A DNA stretch of 49,530 bases, from the NCBI GenBank assembly GCA_016744705.1, contig JADGDU010000031.1, positions 783-50,312 of the forward strand, in the 5' to 3' direction. Position numbers and translations under genes: made by a program. Below the pieces are notes generated by a model. The model did not search any database and had not been told where the DNA came from. It was given only the letters and a program-made list of their open reading frames with translations. Source of the DNA: Candidatus Krumholzibacteriia bacterium (GTDB lineage: Bacteria > Krumholzibacteriota > Krumholzibacteriia > LZORAL124-64-63). Below, one piece after another: positions 42,264 through 49,530 of the stretch (its first letter is position 1; the number at the start of each line of letters is the position of its first letter).

Positions 42264-42533
42264 TCAGTCCTTGTTCTTATCAGCTTTCTTGGTATTATGG
42301 CTGCTGGGAGAAGAAGATAAATTCTTTTTTTCTCCGCCAGCATCTCCCTTTTTAGCACGGGAGTCGTTGATATAAAAGCCCGAGCCTTTAAAATGGAGGC
42401 CGGCACCCCCACTGATCAGCCGTTCCACCTTGCTCCGGCATTTGGGACAGCGCTGGCGTCTGGGGGCGCTCATGGGCTTAAATTCTTCAGTGATGAGGCC
42501 GCAGCGGGTGCATTCGTATTCGTATGTTGGCAT
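42264..42533 (-). CDS. FmdB-family zinc ribbon protein
   Basis: An 89-residue protein with the N-terminal zinc ribbon M-P-T-Y-E-Y-E-C-T-R-C-G and a second C-P-K-C pair, the mark of the FmdB/CxxC_CxxC_SSSS family. The tail is basic and disordered (K-K-G-D-A-G-G-E-K-K). These proteins are small putative regulators of unknown targets. The start at 42533 coincides with the conserved family start, with GGAGG 10 nt upstream. It is divergent from GAPDH and upstream of the nucleoside kinase. Confidence 0.85.
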   Translation of the reverse strand: MPTYEYECTRCGLITEEFKPMSAPRRQRCPKCRSKVERLISGGAGLHFKGSGFYINDSRAKKGDAGGEKKNLSSSPSSHNTKKADKNKD

Positions 42534-42575
42534 TTTTGTGGATCCTCCAGCCCTCTTTGGGGGCGGGTCTTGAAA

Positions 42576-42599
42576 CCGGTTGTCTTTTTTCGCAACCGG
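42576..42599. promoter_or_regulatory. Inverted repeat between fmdB and gap
   Basis: CCGGTTG and CAACCGG are perfect 7-bp arms with a 10-nt T-rich spacer, in the 144-nt region that separates the two divergent genes. It could be an operator for either promoter. No regulator can be assigned. Confidence 0.4.
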
Positions 42600-42677
42600 A
42601 AATATGGTGGTCAGAGCCCTGCGGCGCCAGTCACGGGCCAAATCTGTTGGAAGACAAATAACGAAGGAAGGTCAGCC

Positions 42678-43676
42678 ATGAAGATCGCAATTAATGGTTT
42701 TGGAAGGATCGGACGCACAGTATTCCGTCTGTTGCACGAGCGCCCCGGAGTGGAAGTTGTGGGGATCAATGACATTACCGATAACGAAGCGCTGGCCTAC
42801 TTGCTGCGTCACGATACGGTCATGGGGCACTTTAATAGCAAAGCTGTCGTGGAAGGTGACACCCTGGTCACCGACAAATGGAATGTAAAAATGACCGCTG
42901 AGCGCGACCCCGCTGCTCTGCCCTGGAAAGAACTGGGTGTAGATTTTGTAGTGGAAGCCACCGGTGTTTTCCGTGATCGCGCCTCCATCAGCAAGCACCT
43001 CGAAGCTGGCGCGAAAAAAGTGCTGCTGACGGTGCCCGCCAAGGATGAAATTGACGCCACCATCGTTCTGGGTGTGAACACTGAAGACTTGAAGGCTGAG
43101 CATCTGATCGTCTCCAACGCTTCCTGCACCACCAACTGCCTGGCCCCTCTGGCTTATGTGCTGGATAAAGAATTCGGTATTGCCAACGGCCTGATGACCA
43201 CCACTCACGCTTACACTGGCGACCAGCGTCTGATTGATACTCCGCACAGCGATTGGCGTCGTGCCCGGGCTGCCGCAGAGAACATCATTCCCACCACCAC
43301 TGGCGCGGCCAAGGCTGTGGGCAAGGTCCTTCCCAATCTGAACGGCAAGCTGGACGGTATGGCCATGCGTGTGCCCACCGTTTGTGGTTCCGTGGTTGAT
43401 CTGGTGACCAATATGAAAACCGACGTGACTGTGGAAGCGGTCAACGCTGCTTTGAAAAAAGCCAGCGAGACCTACCTCAAGGGTATCCTGAGCTATAACG
43501 ATGATGCTGTTGTATCGTCGGATATTGTGGGCGATCCTCACAGCTCGATTTTCGATCCTGGTTGCACCAGTGTTATCGATGGCCGGGTGCTGAAGACCAT
43601 CAGCTGGTACGACAACGAGTGGGGTTACTCCAACCGTGTGTGTGACCTGCTGCAGTTGATGAAGGATGTCGGCTAA
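42678..43676 (+). CDS. gap: Type I glyceraldehyde-3-phosphate dehydrogenase
   Basis: A 332-residue glycolytic enzyme of standard length. It has the NAD-binding I-N-G-F-G-R-I-G-R start, the catalytic Cys150 in S-N-A-S-C-T-T-N-C-L-A-P, the H-A-Y-T-G-D-Q block and the closing W-Y-D-N-E-W-G-Y-S-N-R. It converts glyceraldehyde 3-phosphate to 1,3-bisphosphoglycerate in the cytosol. GGAAGG lies 6 nt before the ATG. It appears to be a single-gene unit, with an intrinsic terminator after it and no other glycolysis gene nearby. Confidence 0.97.
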   Translation: MKIAINGFGRIGRTVFRLLHERPGVEVVGINDITDNEALAYLLRHDTVMGHFNSKAVVEGDTLVTDKWNVKMTAERDPAALPWKELGVDFVVEATGVFRDRASISKHLEAGAKKVLLTVPAKDEIDATIVLGVNTEDLKAEHLIVSNASCTTNCLAPLAYVLDKEFGIANGLMTTTHAYTGDQRLIDTPHSDWRRARAAAENIIPTTTGAAKAVGKVLPNLNGKLDGMAMRVPTVCGSVVDLVTNMKTDVTVEAVNAALKKASETYLKGILSYNDDAVVSSDIVGDPHSSIFDPGCTSVIDGRVLKTISWYDNEWGYSNRVCDLLQLMKDVG

Positions 43677-43701
43677 GACGGACTTCCTGTAGTGAACGAG
43701 A

Positions 43702-43734
43702 AGCAAAGGCGCGGGGATTCCCTGCGCCTTTGCT
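43702..43734 (+). terminator. Hairpin terminator after gap
   Basis: An 11-bp perfect stem (43702-43712 with 43724-43734) has an extra G3-C3 pairing in the loop. Only a short T-rich stretch follows (CATTTA), so termination may be incomplete. Confidence 0.6.
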
Positions 43735-43761
43735 CATTTAGGGGCCTCAGGAAACGAAAAA

Positions 43762-43790
43762 TTCCAACCATGGAGTTGGGGTGCTATATT
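43762..43790 (+). promoter_or_regulatory. Weak candidate promoter of gsk
   Basis: TTCCAA and TATATT are separated by 17 nt, about 55 nt upstream of the kinase ATG. The -35 box is poor. Confidence 0.3.
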
Positions 43791-43844
43791 GTTGACACCA
43801 CAAGAAACAGAGCCACGATTCTTTAAGCGAAGCCCAGGTCCCGT

Positions 43845-45143
43845 ATGAAATTTCCCGGCAGAAGAAAATCAAAACACTATTTCCCCGTGGGGGATATGGG
43901 CAGAACTCCTTTTAACCCGGATATTGAAGATGATCGTTCAGTCTATATCGTCGGTATCGATCAATTGCTGGTGGATATTGAGGTTGAGGCAGATTTTGAA
44001 TTCCTTCAGGCCTATGGGCTTACGGTGGGAGAGTCTTACGTTCTTTCCGATGATATTGTGGAAGATATTTATCAGAAGTGCGTGAGCAGAGAGTTGATAA
44101 TAGGGGAATTTGCCGGCGGCGCGGTGGGCAATACTTTGCACAATTATTCCACCTTATCTGATGACCGCTCGGTGGCGTTGGGTACCATCTGCAAAGACAT
44201 CATGGTGGGAGATTATGCTTTCAAGTACATCTGCAATACCAGTTCGAAAGTAGATTTCAGTTATCTTCAGCCCCAAAAAGGCCACATGGCCCGGGCTATT
44301 TGTTTTGTAACTCCCGACAAAGAGCGAACCTTTGCCATCGGCAAGGGGATCATGAATGAGCTTTGCCCTGAATTTGTTCCCGAAGATGTCATCGCCAATT
44401 CCAGCGCTCTGTTGATCACCGCCTATTTGTTGAGGGATCAGGAATCGGCCATGTTCAAGGCCACTATGAGGGCTGTTGAATACGCCCGGAATGCCGGTGT
44501 CTCGGTGGTCCTGGCTTTGGGAACTAGCTCACTTGTTGAAGAGAACCACGACTTTTTCTACCAATTCATTGAAGAATATGTGGATGTTCTGGCCATGAAT
44601 GGGGAAGAGGCCAGCGCATTGATCAGGGAAGAAGACCCTCTGCTTTGCGCGGAAAAGATTCTGGATATTTGTGATCTTACTCTTCTGACTGTGGGCAAAA
44701 GTGGTCTTTATATCTGTTCTTGGGTGGATGAAGATCGCGCCAGAAAAACCGAAGATTTGCTGTATTCAAAATCCATCCCCCAGTACAACAAGTTTGAGTA
44801 CTCTCGGGGTCAGAAAAAATCGGAATGTGTGAGCCCCATAAAAATCTATTCGCACATTAATCCATTTATGGGTGGGCCCATTAAGATTGAAAATACCAAT
44901 GGAGCAGGTGATTGTGCCCTGGCCGCCCTGTTGCATGATATGAGTGCCAATATGTATCACCGGCAATTGGTGCCTAAATCCCCCAAACACACGGGGCAGT
45001 ACCTGACTTATTCTTCCATCCACCAAATTTGCAAGTATGCCAACAGGGCGAGTTATGAAGTGTTGAAGCAACGATCTCCAAGATTATCCCACGGGCTGCC
45101 TGATAAAGAAGAGAGCCTGGATAATTCCTATTGGAGTCAATAA
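43845..45143 (+). CDS. gsk: Inosine-guanosine kinase
   Basis: A 432-residue PfkB-family nucleoside kinase, an excellent match to E. coli Gsk along its whole length. The start K-F-P-G-x-R-K-S-K-H-Y-F-P-V, the segment D-D-R-S-V-x-L-G, the catalytic N-T-N-G-A-G-D (Asp356), the C-x-N-P-x-R/K-I-Y-S-H-I-x-P-F-M-G-G-P block and the C-terminal S-P-R-L-S-H-G-L-P all line up. It phosphorylates inosine and guanosine for purine salvage. The strong likeness to gammaproteobacterial Gsk in a genome that otherwise looks FCB-like suggests lateral transfer. It probably has its own transcription unit. Confidence 0.93.
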   Translation: MKFPGRRKSKHYFPVGDMGRTPFNPDIEDDRSVYIVGIDQLLVDIEVEADFEFLQAYGLTVGESYVLSDDIVEDIYQKCVSRELIIGEFAGGAVGNTLHNYSTLSDDRSVALGTICKDIMVGDYAFKYICNTSSKVDFSYLQPQKGHMARAICFVTPDKERTFAIGKGIMNELCPEFVPEDVIANSSALLITAYLLRDQESAMFKATMRAVEYARNAGVSVVLALGTSSLVEENHDFFYQFIEEYVDVLAMNGEEASALIREEDPLLCAEKILDICDLTLLTVGKSGLYICSWVDEDRARKTEDLLYSKSIPQYNKFEYSRGQKKSECVSPIKIYSHINPFMGGPIKIENTNGAGDCALAALLHDMSANMYHRQLVPKSPKHTGQYLTYSSIHQICKYANRASYEVLKQRSPRLSHGLPDKEESLDNSYWSQ

Positions 45144-45583
45144 AGCCATGTGGGAATGTTTTTCATTTTTTCCTGTCCGGTTTATTCCTGGAAAATCGTA
45201 TTCATAAACATGGGCCGCCCATTCAAGGTTTTGAATGCTACGTGGGCCATGGATCAACACGCTAATCATTGGCAATGGAGCGGGCCTCGTTGGCCGTTCT
45301 AACTCTTTGGGGGTCATTGGGTATCAAATCCTGGCTGGAGATGTTACTTCAACCAAGAGAATGATGTTGGTCAGGGGAGAAGGAATTCAGCAGTGCCTTC
45401 AGGATGGCTTTCTCTGGAGGGAGGATGGTTGTTGTTGGAGGCACTTGCTGGTCCCACTATATGTCTTAAAAAAGCCTCATTTGAAGGTAGTTTTTCCTCT
45501 CTTTGATCTGTTTTGTGATATTTATATTGTATACTTATATGTGCTCATCGTCTTATTGATTGAATTCTTTCCAGGAGTTTCTC
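45144..45583. other. Intergenic stretch without a supported gene
   Basis: The 440-nt gap between gsk and the M1 peptidase gene becomes A/T-rich near its right end, where the peptidase promoter must lie. Short open frames exist on both strands (for example one on the minus strand at 45084-45317). None has a ribosome site, a recognisable protein or a conserved motif. No tRNA-like fold is evident. Confidence 0.5.
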
Positions 45584-47611
45584 ATGCGCAGGTTCTTTTG
45601 CCCGCTCTTGTCCCTTGTGGCCATTTTGTTTTTTGCCCTGCCAGCTTTGGCCGTAATGACTACCCCTTTGGCTTCCATGCCCGATGAAAGCCCGTACACC
45701 CATCGTTACCAGACCCAGCAGTTCCGCATGCAGGAAGCTGAAACCAAAACGCGCCTGATGGCCATGTTGCAGGTCCATAATGAAGCCAAAACCGAGAACA
45801 TGGAACTCTACGATGTGACCTTCTATGATCTGCAGATGGACCTCAATCCAGGCACTCATATTCTCACAGGAACCACCACTATTCTGGCTGAAGTGTTGGG
45901 AGCCTCCCTGACTACCATGGATCTGAATCTCATGGGCAACATGAATGTTTCAGGGGCCACTGCGGGGGGCAGCGGAGTCAGCTTCGTGCACAGCTCCAAT
46001 GTGCTGACTGTCACTTTGGACCGGGCCTACATGGCCGGGGAAATGGTCACCGTCACGGTGGACTATTCAGGTGATCCCGAGGGTGATAGTTTCGGTTGGG
46101 ACTCTTATGGTGGCGATCCGCTGATCTGGACTCTGAGTGAACCTTTTGGTGCTCGTCATTGGTGGCCATGTAAAGACCTCAACAGCGACAAAGCGGACTC
46201 CGTTGATTTGCACATAACAGTTCCCGAGGACCTGGTTGTGGCCAGCAATGGTTTATTGCAATCCGAAACCAGTCCTGAACCCGGCAAAAAGACTTTTTTC
46301 TGGAAAGAACGCTATCCCATTCCCACGTACCTGGTCTCTCTGGCCATCCATCCCTTTGCCACCTTCAGTAATAGCTACACCGCCCTTGATGGCGTCACCA
46401 CCATGCCGGTTGATTATTACGTGATTCCTTCTTACCTGGGACAGGCCCAAACGAACTACCCGGTGACCGTAGATATGCTGGAAGCCTTTGCCCAGGGCTT
46501 TGGCGAATACCCCTTCATCAATGAAAAATACGGCCATGCCCACTTCCCTTGGGGTGGAGGCATGGAGCATCAGACGATGACCAGTTTATCTTACAGTGCC
46601 TACTCGGAGCACATCATCAGCCATGAATTGGGGCACCAGTGGTTTGGCGATATGGTGACCTGCGCCGATTTTCATCATATTTGGTTGAACGAGGGTTTTG
46701 CCACCTGGAGTGAAGCTTATTGGTTGGAAATGAGTGAAGGAACAGCCGCTTATCGCGCGGAAATGAATGATGCGGCCTATTATGGCCCAGGTACCATTTA
46801 TGTGGAAAACCCCGACAACTTTTGGGAGATTTTTGAATATAACCTGACTTACCAAAAAGCCAGTTGGGTGCCCCACATGTTGCGAGGCGTCCTGGGTGAT
46901 GAAGACTTCTTTGCCGGTTTGCTGGCCTACCGGGAAGCCTACGAATATGACAGCGCCACCACTGAGCAATTCCGTGATGTTTTTGAAGAAGTCAGTGGTC
47001 GTGATCTGGACAATTTCTTCCAGCAATGGATTTATGGGGGCGGGCATCCTCATTATCAGGTGAGTTACACCACGGAAGCTGGTGCGGGCAGCACGGTCGT
47101 GCAGGTTCGCATTGAACAAACCCAGAGCGAAGCGGTTTTCGACATGCCTCTGGTGTTGAAAATAGACCAGATGCTGGGCAATCAGAATTACACTGTGGAA
47201 AACAACCAACGTGTGCAATATTACAGCTTCACTATTCCCGGCGCTGTCAGTGGTGTGGAATTGGATCCCAACGGTTGGGTCCTTTGCCAAATCAACTACG
47301 GTGGTGCCACCGATGTGCCTGGCCTGGTGAGCACTGAGCCCCGGCTGTTGCCCAATGTGCCCAATCCGTTCAACCCCAGTACGACCATCCATTTTGAGCT
47401 GCCTGCAGACTCTCATGTGAGATTGGCAGTGTATGATTTGTCGGGTCGTTTGGTGCGGGAACTGGAAAATGGTGAACGGGTTGCCGGTGCTCATTCCGTG
47501 CGCTGGAATGGTCGTGATGGTCAGGGCTTGGCCCAGGCCTCGGGTATGTATTTTGTACGCTTGAATGCCGGCGGTAAAACCGGCCTTCGCAAGATCACGC
47601 TGGTCCAGTAA
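45584..47611 (+). CDS. Exported M1-family aminopeptidase with a C-terminal FlgD/T9SS-like domain
   Basis: A 675-residue zinc metallopeptidase. The signal peptide is about residues 1-23. The M1 fold includes a G-G-M-E-H-Q-T version of the GAMEN exopeptidase motif and the zinc site H-E-L-G-H (His347, Glu348, His351), with the third ligand Glu370 in N-E-G-F-A-T-W. The C-terminal 90 residues begin V-P-N-P-F-N-P-S-T-T-I and end with S-G-M-Y-F-V-R-L. This is the same FlgD-like sorting/anchor domain as in the subtilase at 11127-14528. It is a likely secreted or surface peptide-degrading enzyme. AGGAG lies 6 nt before the ATG at 45584. It is in an operon with the EamA exporter 13 nt downstream. Confidence 0.93.
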   Translation: MRRFFCPLLSLVAILFFALPALAVMTTPLASMPDESPYTHRYQTQQFRMQEAETKTRLMAMLQVHNEAKTENMELYDVTFYDLQMDLNPGTHILTGTTTILAEVLGASLTTMDLNLMGNMNVSGATAGGSGVSFVHSSNVLTVTLDRAYMAGEMVTVTVDYSGDPEGDSFGWDSYGGDPLIWTLSEPFGARHWWPCKDLNSDKADSVDLHITVPEDLVVASNGLLQSETSPEPGKKTFFWKERYPIPTYLVSLAIHPFATFSNSYTALDGVTTMPVDYYVIPSYLGQAQTNYPVTVDMLEAFAQGFGEYPFINEKYGHAHFPWGGGMEHQTMTSLSYSAYSEHIISHELGHQWFGDMVTCADFHHIWLNEGFATWSEAYWLEMSEGTAAYRAEMNDAAYYGPGTIYVENPDNFWEIFEYNLTYQKASWVPHMLRGVLGDEDFFAGLLAYREAYEYDSATTEQFRDVFEEVSGRDLDNFFQQWIYGGGHPHYQVSYTTEAGAGSTVVQVRIEQTQSEAVFDMPLVLKIDQMLGNQNYTVENNQRVQYYSFTIPGAVSGVELDPNGWVLCQINYGGATDVPGLVSTEPRLLPNVPNPFNPSTTIHFELPADSHVRLAVYDLSGRLVRELENGERVAGAHSVRWNGRDGQGLAQASGMYFVRLNAGGKTGLRKITLVQ

Positions 47612-47624
47612 CCGGCGGAGGCTC

Positions 47625-48488
47625 ATGCTGAACCTGATTCTGGCCTCGCTTTTATGGGCTTTCTCATTCGGTCTGATTAAGGGCCGAATGGGAGGACTTG
47701 ATCCCGCTACTGTGGCGGCTGGCAGATTGTTGCTGGCCGCCCTGGCTTTTTCTCCCTTCCTATTCAAGCACCGTTTGCCCAAGGGCAACATCAGCCGGAC
47801 CATGCTTCTGGGGGCCCTTCAGTTTGGGCTTATGTACTGGTTTTATATTGCGTCCTTTGCTTACTTGCCGGCCTGGTTAGTGGCCTTATTTACAGTCTTC
47901 ACTCCCCTGTATGTTGTTTTGATTTCCGATGCTCTGGACCGTCGGGTTCGCTGGCGTAATCTGGCGGCCGCGGTGGTTGCTGTGGCCGGAGCTTTGCTGG
48001 TGGTGGCCTGGGGGACTCCCGACGGGACGGCTTGGAAAGGGATCTTATTACTGCAGGGGGCGAATCTGTGCTTTGCGGTGGGACAGGTGCTTTATTCCGG
48101 GTTGAAGAAAGAGGTAGGAGTTTCGGATGTAATTCTGATTGGCTGGATGTACTGGGGGGCGTTTCTGCTCACAGGCATGGTCGTTCTATTGAGCAGCTCC
48201 TTCTCTCTTGAGGCCTGGGATAAACCGGCGGGTTGGGCCCTTTTATACTTGGGATTATTGCCGACCGCTCTGGGGTTCTATCTCTGGAACCGTGGGGCGG
48301 CCAGAGTGACAGCCGGTTGGCTGGCTGTGGCCAATAATTTGAAAATTCCCTTGGCAGTGGTTGTGTCCTGGTTGGTTTTTCGGGAGGATGCAGACATGCT
48401 GCGGGGCTCTTTGGGTTTGGTGGTGGTTGTCAGCAGTCTCTTTCTTGCTGAGAGTCCGAAAAAACTGCCAAAGGAACCTTCCGGGTAG
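47625..48488 (+). CDS. EamA/DMT-family transporter
   Basis: A 287-residue inner membrane protein of about ten helices in two EamA repeats. It has the typical start L-x-L-A-S-L-L-W-A-F-S-F, the L-L-L-A-A-L-A-F segment and a repeat 2 ending with G-F-Y-L-W-N-R-G-A. The family exports amino acids, nucleotides or drugs, and the substrate is unknown. The ATG at 47625 lies shortly after GGAGG. A longer reading would run into the peptidase gene. Only 13 nt separate it from the M1 peptidase, so an exporter of peptidase products such as amino acids is conceivable, but this is inference. Confidence 0.87.
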   Translation: MLNLILASLLWAFSFGLIKGRMGGLDPATVAAGRLLLAALAFSPFLFKHRLPKGNISRTMLLGALQFGLMYWFYIASFAYLPAWLVALFTVFTPLYVVLISDALDRRVRWRNLAAAVVAVAGALLVVAWGTPDGTAWKGILLLQGANLCFAVGQVLYSGLKKEVGVSDVILIGWMYWGAFLLTGMVVLLSSSFSLEAWDKPAGWALLYLGLLPTALGFYLWNRGAARVTAGWLAVANNLKIPLAVVVSWLVFREDADMLRGSLGLVVVVSSLFLAESPKKLPKEPSG

Positions 48489-48972
48489 GTTGACATCATC
48501 GAATTCTCTTTCTTAGGGAAGGTGAGGTTAATAGTTTTCAAGAGCTACTTCGGATCGGGGAGGGTGCTCAAAATTGCAACTAGGCGTTTGGGTGAGACGA
48601 GTTGCCCGTGGCGAGATAGAATTTCAGAAAAAACTATAAGCATATTCTTGCCCCTCTTCTTTGTTTGGGAATCCAATACTGTACTTGTACTTGCCTGCCA
48701 ATTTCCGACATCTCGAAAAGGCTACTATTGTGTTGTGCCTACCAAAAAGTCCATCTGCATTGCCTCCATTACAGTTGCGTTCAGAAAAGTATACAGTATT
48801 TGGGCACCATCGTTATCGCCGTCTTGCAGGTTCGTCTGGCCAGAATTTTCTAAAGTGGCGGTGTCACGTAGGACAACTGGAATTTTTACTTTGAAATGTA
48901 GCAACCTAGTCGTACCTTATTAAGAAACGATAAGATGTCTATAGTTTGATACAATTCAAGGTAGGCGGCGAA
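48489..48972. other. A/T-richer intergenic stretch before the AAA ATPase
   Basis: A 484-nt gap, visibly richer in A/T than the flanking genes and lacking a recognisable gene. Plus-strand open frames translate to Cys- and Trp-rich sequence unlike a protein. On the minus strand, 48725-48904 is an open frame of 59 codons with a TTG start that reads protein-like (D-T-A-T-L-E-N-S-G-Q-T-N) and ends in two tandem stops. It has no clear ribosome site and may be a remnant. The region could mark the edge of an accessory segment. Confidence 0.45.
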
Positions 48973-49530
48973 ATGGACCCAAGACTAAACCCTTATGCGC
49001 CAGGTGCAGGAAACCCTCCTCCCGATTTGGCCGGGCGTGACGGAATTATTGAGCGAGCTTCTATTTCTTTGGATCGAATACGGAATAAACGTGCGGCCAG
49101 GAGCTTTGTTTACTATGGGTTGCGAGGGGTCGGCAAAACAGTCCTTCTGAATAAAATCAGAATAAATGCAGAGGCTGCTGGGTTCTCAGTTGTCCCCATT
49201 GAGGCTCCGGAAGGTCGTTCCCTACCGGGGATTCTGGTCCCAAACCTGCGGTCAGCTTTGTTGAAGCTCAGTAAAGGTGAGGTACTGAAAGAAAGTTTGG
49301 CCAAGTCAATGAGAGCACTGGCGGGATTTGCCAGGGCCCTGAAGGTCAAGTACGACGACATTGAATTTGGTGTGGAATTTGACCATGAAAAAGGCTTGGC
49401 CGATTCCGGAGATTTGGATCACGATTTAACTGAATTGCTTTTTACTGTTGGCGAAGCAGCAAAAGAGCGAAATACTGCCTTGGTGATTTTTATTGATGAG
49501 TTGCAGTATGTTCCAGGGGAACAGCTGGCG
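48973..49530 (+). CDS. AAA-family ATP-binding protein, N-terminal part
   Basis: The first 186 codons of an ATPase that runs off the right edge. It begins M-D-P-R-L-N-P-Y-A-P-G-A-G-N-P-P-P-D-L-A-G-R-D, an opening typical of a family of bacterial AAA ATPases related to ORC/Cdc6-like and STAND-type proteins. Walker A is G-L-R-G-V-G-K-T (residues 49-56) and Walker B is V-I-F-I-D-E (171-176). AGGCGG precedes the ATG at 48973. These ATPases often occur alone or with toxin or restriction-type genes in accessory regions, but what follows lies outside the window. Confidence 0.85.
   Translation, partial: MDPRLNPYAPGAGNPPPDLAGRDGIIERASISLDRIRNKRAARSFVYYGLRGVGKTVLLNKIRINAEAAGFSVVPIEAPEGRSLPGILVPNLRSALLKLSKGEVLKESLAKSMRALAGFARALKVKYDDIEFGVEFDHEKGLADSGDLDHDLTELLFTVGEAAKERNTALVIFIDELQYVPGEQLA

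Noticed and set aside
42672..43706. Minus-strand open frame covering the whole GAPDH gene
   Set aside because: It is antisense to a canonical enzyme. The frame is His/Gly-rich and featureless.
45084..45317. Minus-strand open frame near the 3' end of gsk
   Set aside because: It overlaps the end of gsk, has no ribosome site, and the peptide matches nothing I know.
46586..47803. Minus-strand open frame of 405 codons over the M1 peptidase and EamA genes
   Set aside because: It shadows two genes with strong motifs and has no ribosome site or domain of its own.
1..49530. CRISPR arrays, IS elements, tRNA and rRNA genes
   Set aside because: I looked for spaced direct repeats, transposase-like proteins with terminal repeats, and cloverleaf-type sequences, and saw none that could be supported.

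Overview
The window looks like a chromosomal segment of a Gram-negative bacterium. It encodes a tripartite RND efflux system with a TolC-like outer membrane channel, a predicted outer membrane barrel protein, lipoproteins and an LpxL/HtrB-type lipid A acyltransferase. Two exported enzymes, a subtilase and an M1 peptidase, end in FlgD/T9SS-like domains that open with an N-P-F-N-P motif. That habit is typical of the FCB superphylum and nearby candidate phyla (Krumholzibacteriota, Eisenbacteria, Latescibacterota and similar lineages). The assignment is an inference from domain style, since there is no rRNA in the window. An 11-haem cytochrome fused to a membrane cytochrome b, together with a selenoprotein, suggests a respiratory lifestyle in anoxic or sulfidic settings.

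Layout. 0-2 kb: the end of a DUF3179 protein, an aquaporin and SlyD. 1.8-8 kb: a tight tetR-tolC-MFP-RND operon with a palindrome over the regulator start. 8-11 kb: an MFS transporter coupled to a small Cys-rich protein, an outer membrane protein and a small lipoprotein. 11-15.6 kb: a large PKD-domain subtilase and exonuclease III. 15.5-20.8 kb: a membrane protein, a short secreted protein, CvfB, an MliC-like lipoprotein and a LysM/DUF4015 exported protein. 20.9-24.8 kb: an aminotransferase, a YkgJ protein and the multihaem cytochrome. 25-28.5 kb: a 959-residue single-pass membrane protein of unknown function and a small acidic exported protein. 28.5-32.7 kb: a SelW-like selenoprotein read through an in-frame UGA, a Tdh-like dehydrogenase, a ParA ATPase, ElbB and a stand-alone ACT protein. 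32.7-40.5 kb: MscS, the acyltransferase, an FAD dehydrogenase, a U32 protein and a hybrid histidine kinase. 40.5-45.1 kb: a TGS-nucleoside kinase, an FmdB zinc ribbon, GAPDH and an inosine-guanosine kinase. 45.6-49.5 kb: the M1 peptidase, an EamA exporter and the start of an AAA ATPase.

Most of the window is ordinary housekeeping and envelope content. The strongest unconventional signal is the SelW-like selenoprotein at 28543-28764 (minus). A naive reading stops at its UGA, but it has a CxxU motif and a SECIS-like hairpin in the expected position. The large unassigned membrane protein at 24985-27864 and the 11-haem cytochrome b fusion are the next best candidates for new biology. I found no CRISPR array, IS element, tRNA or rRNA.
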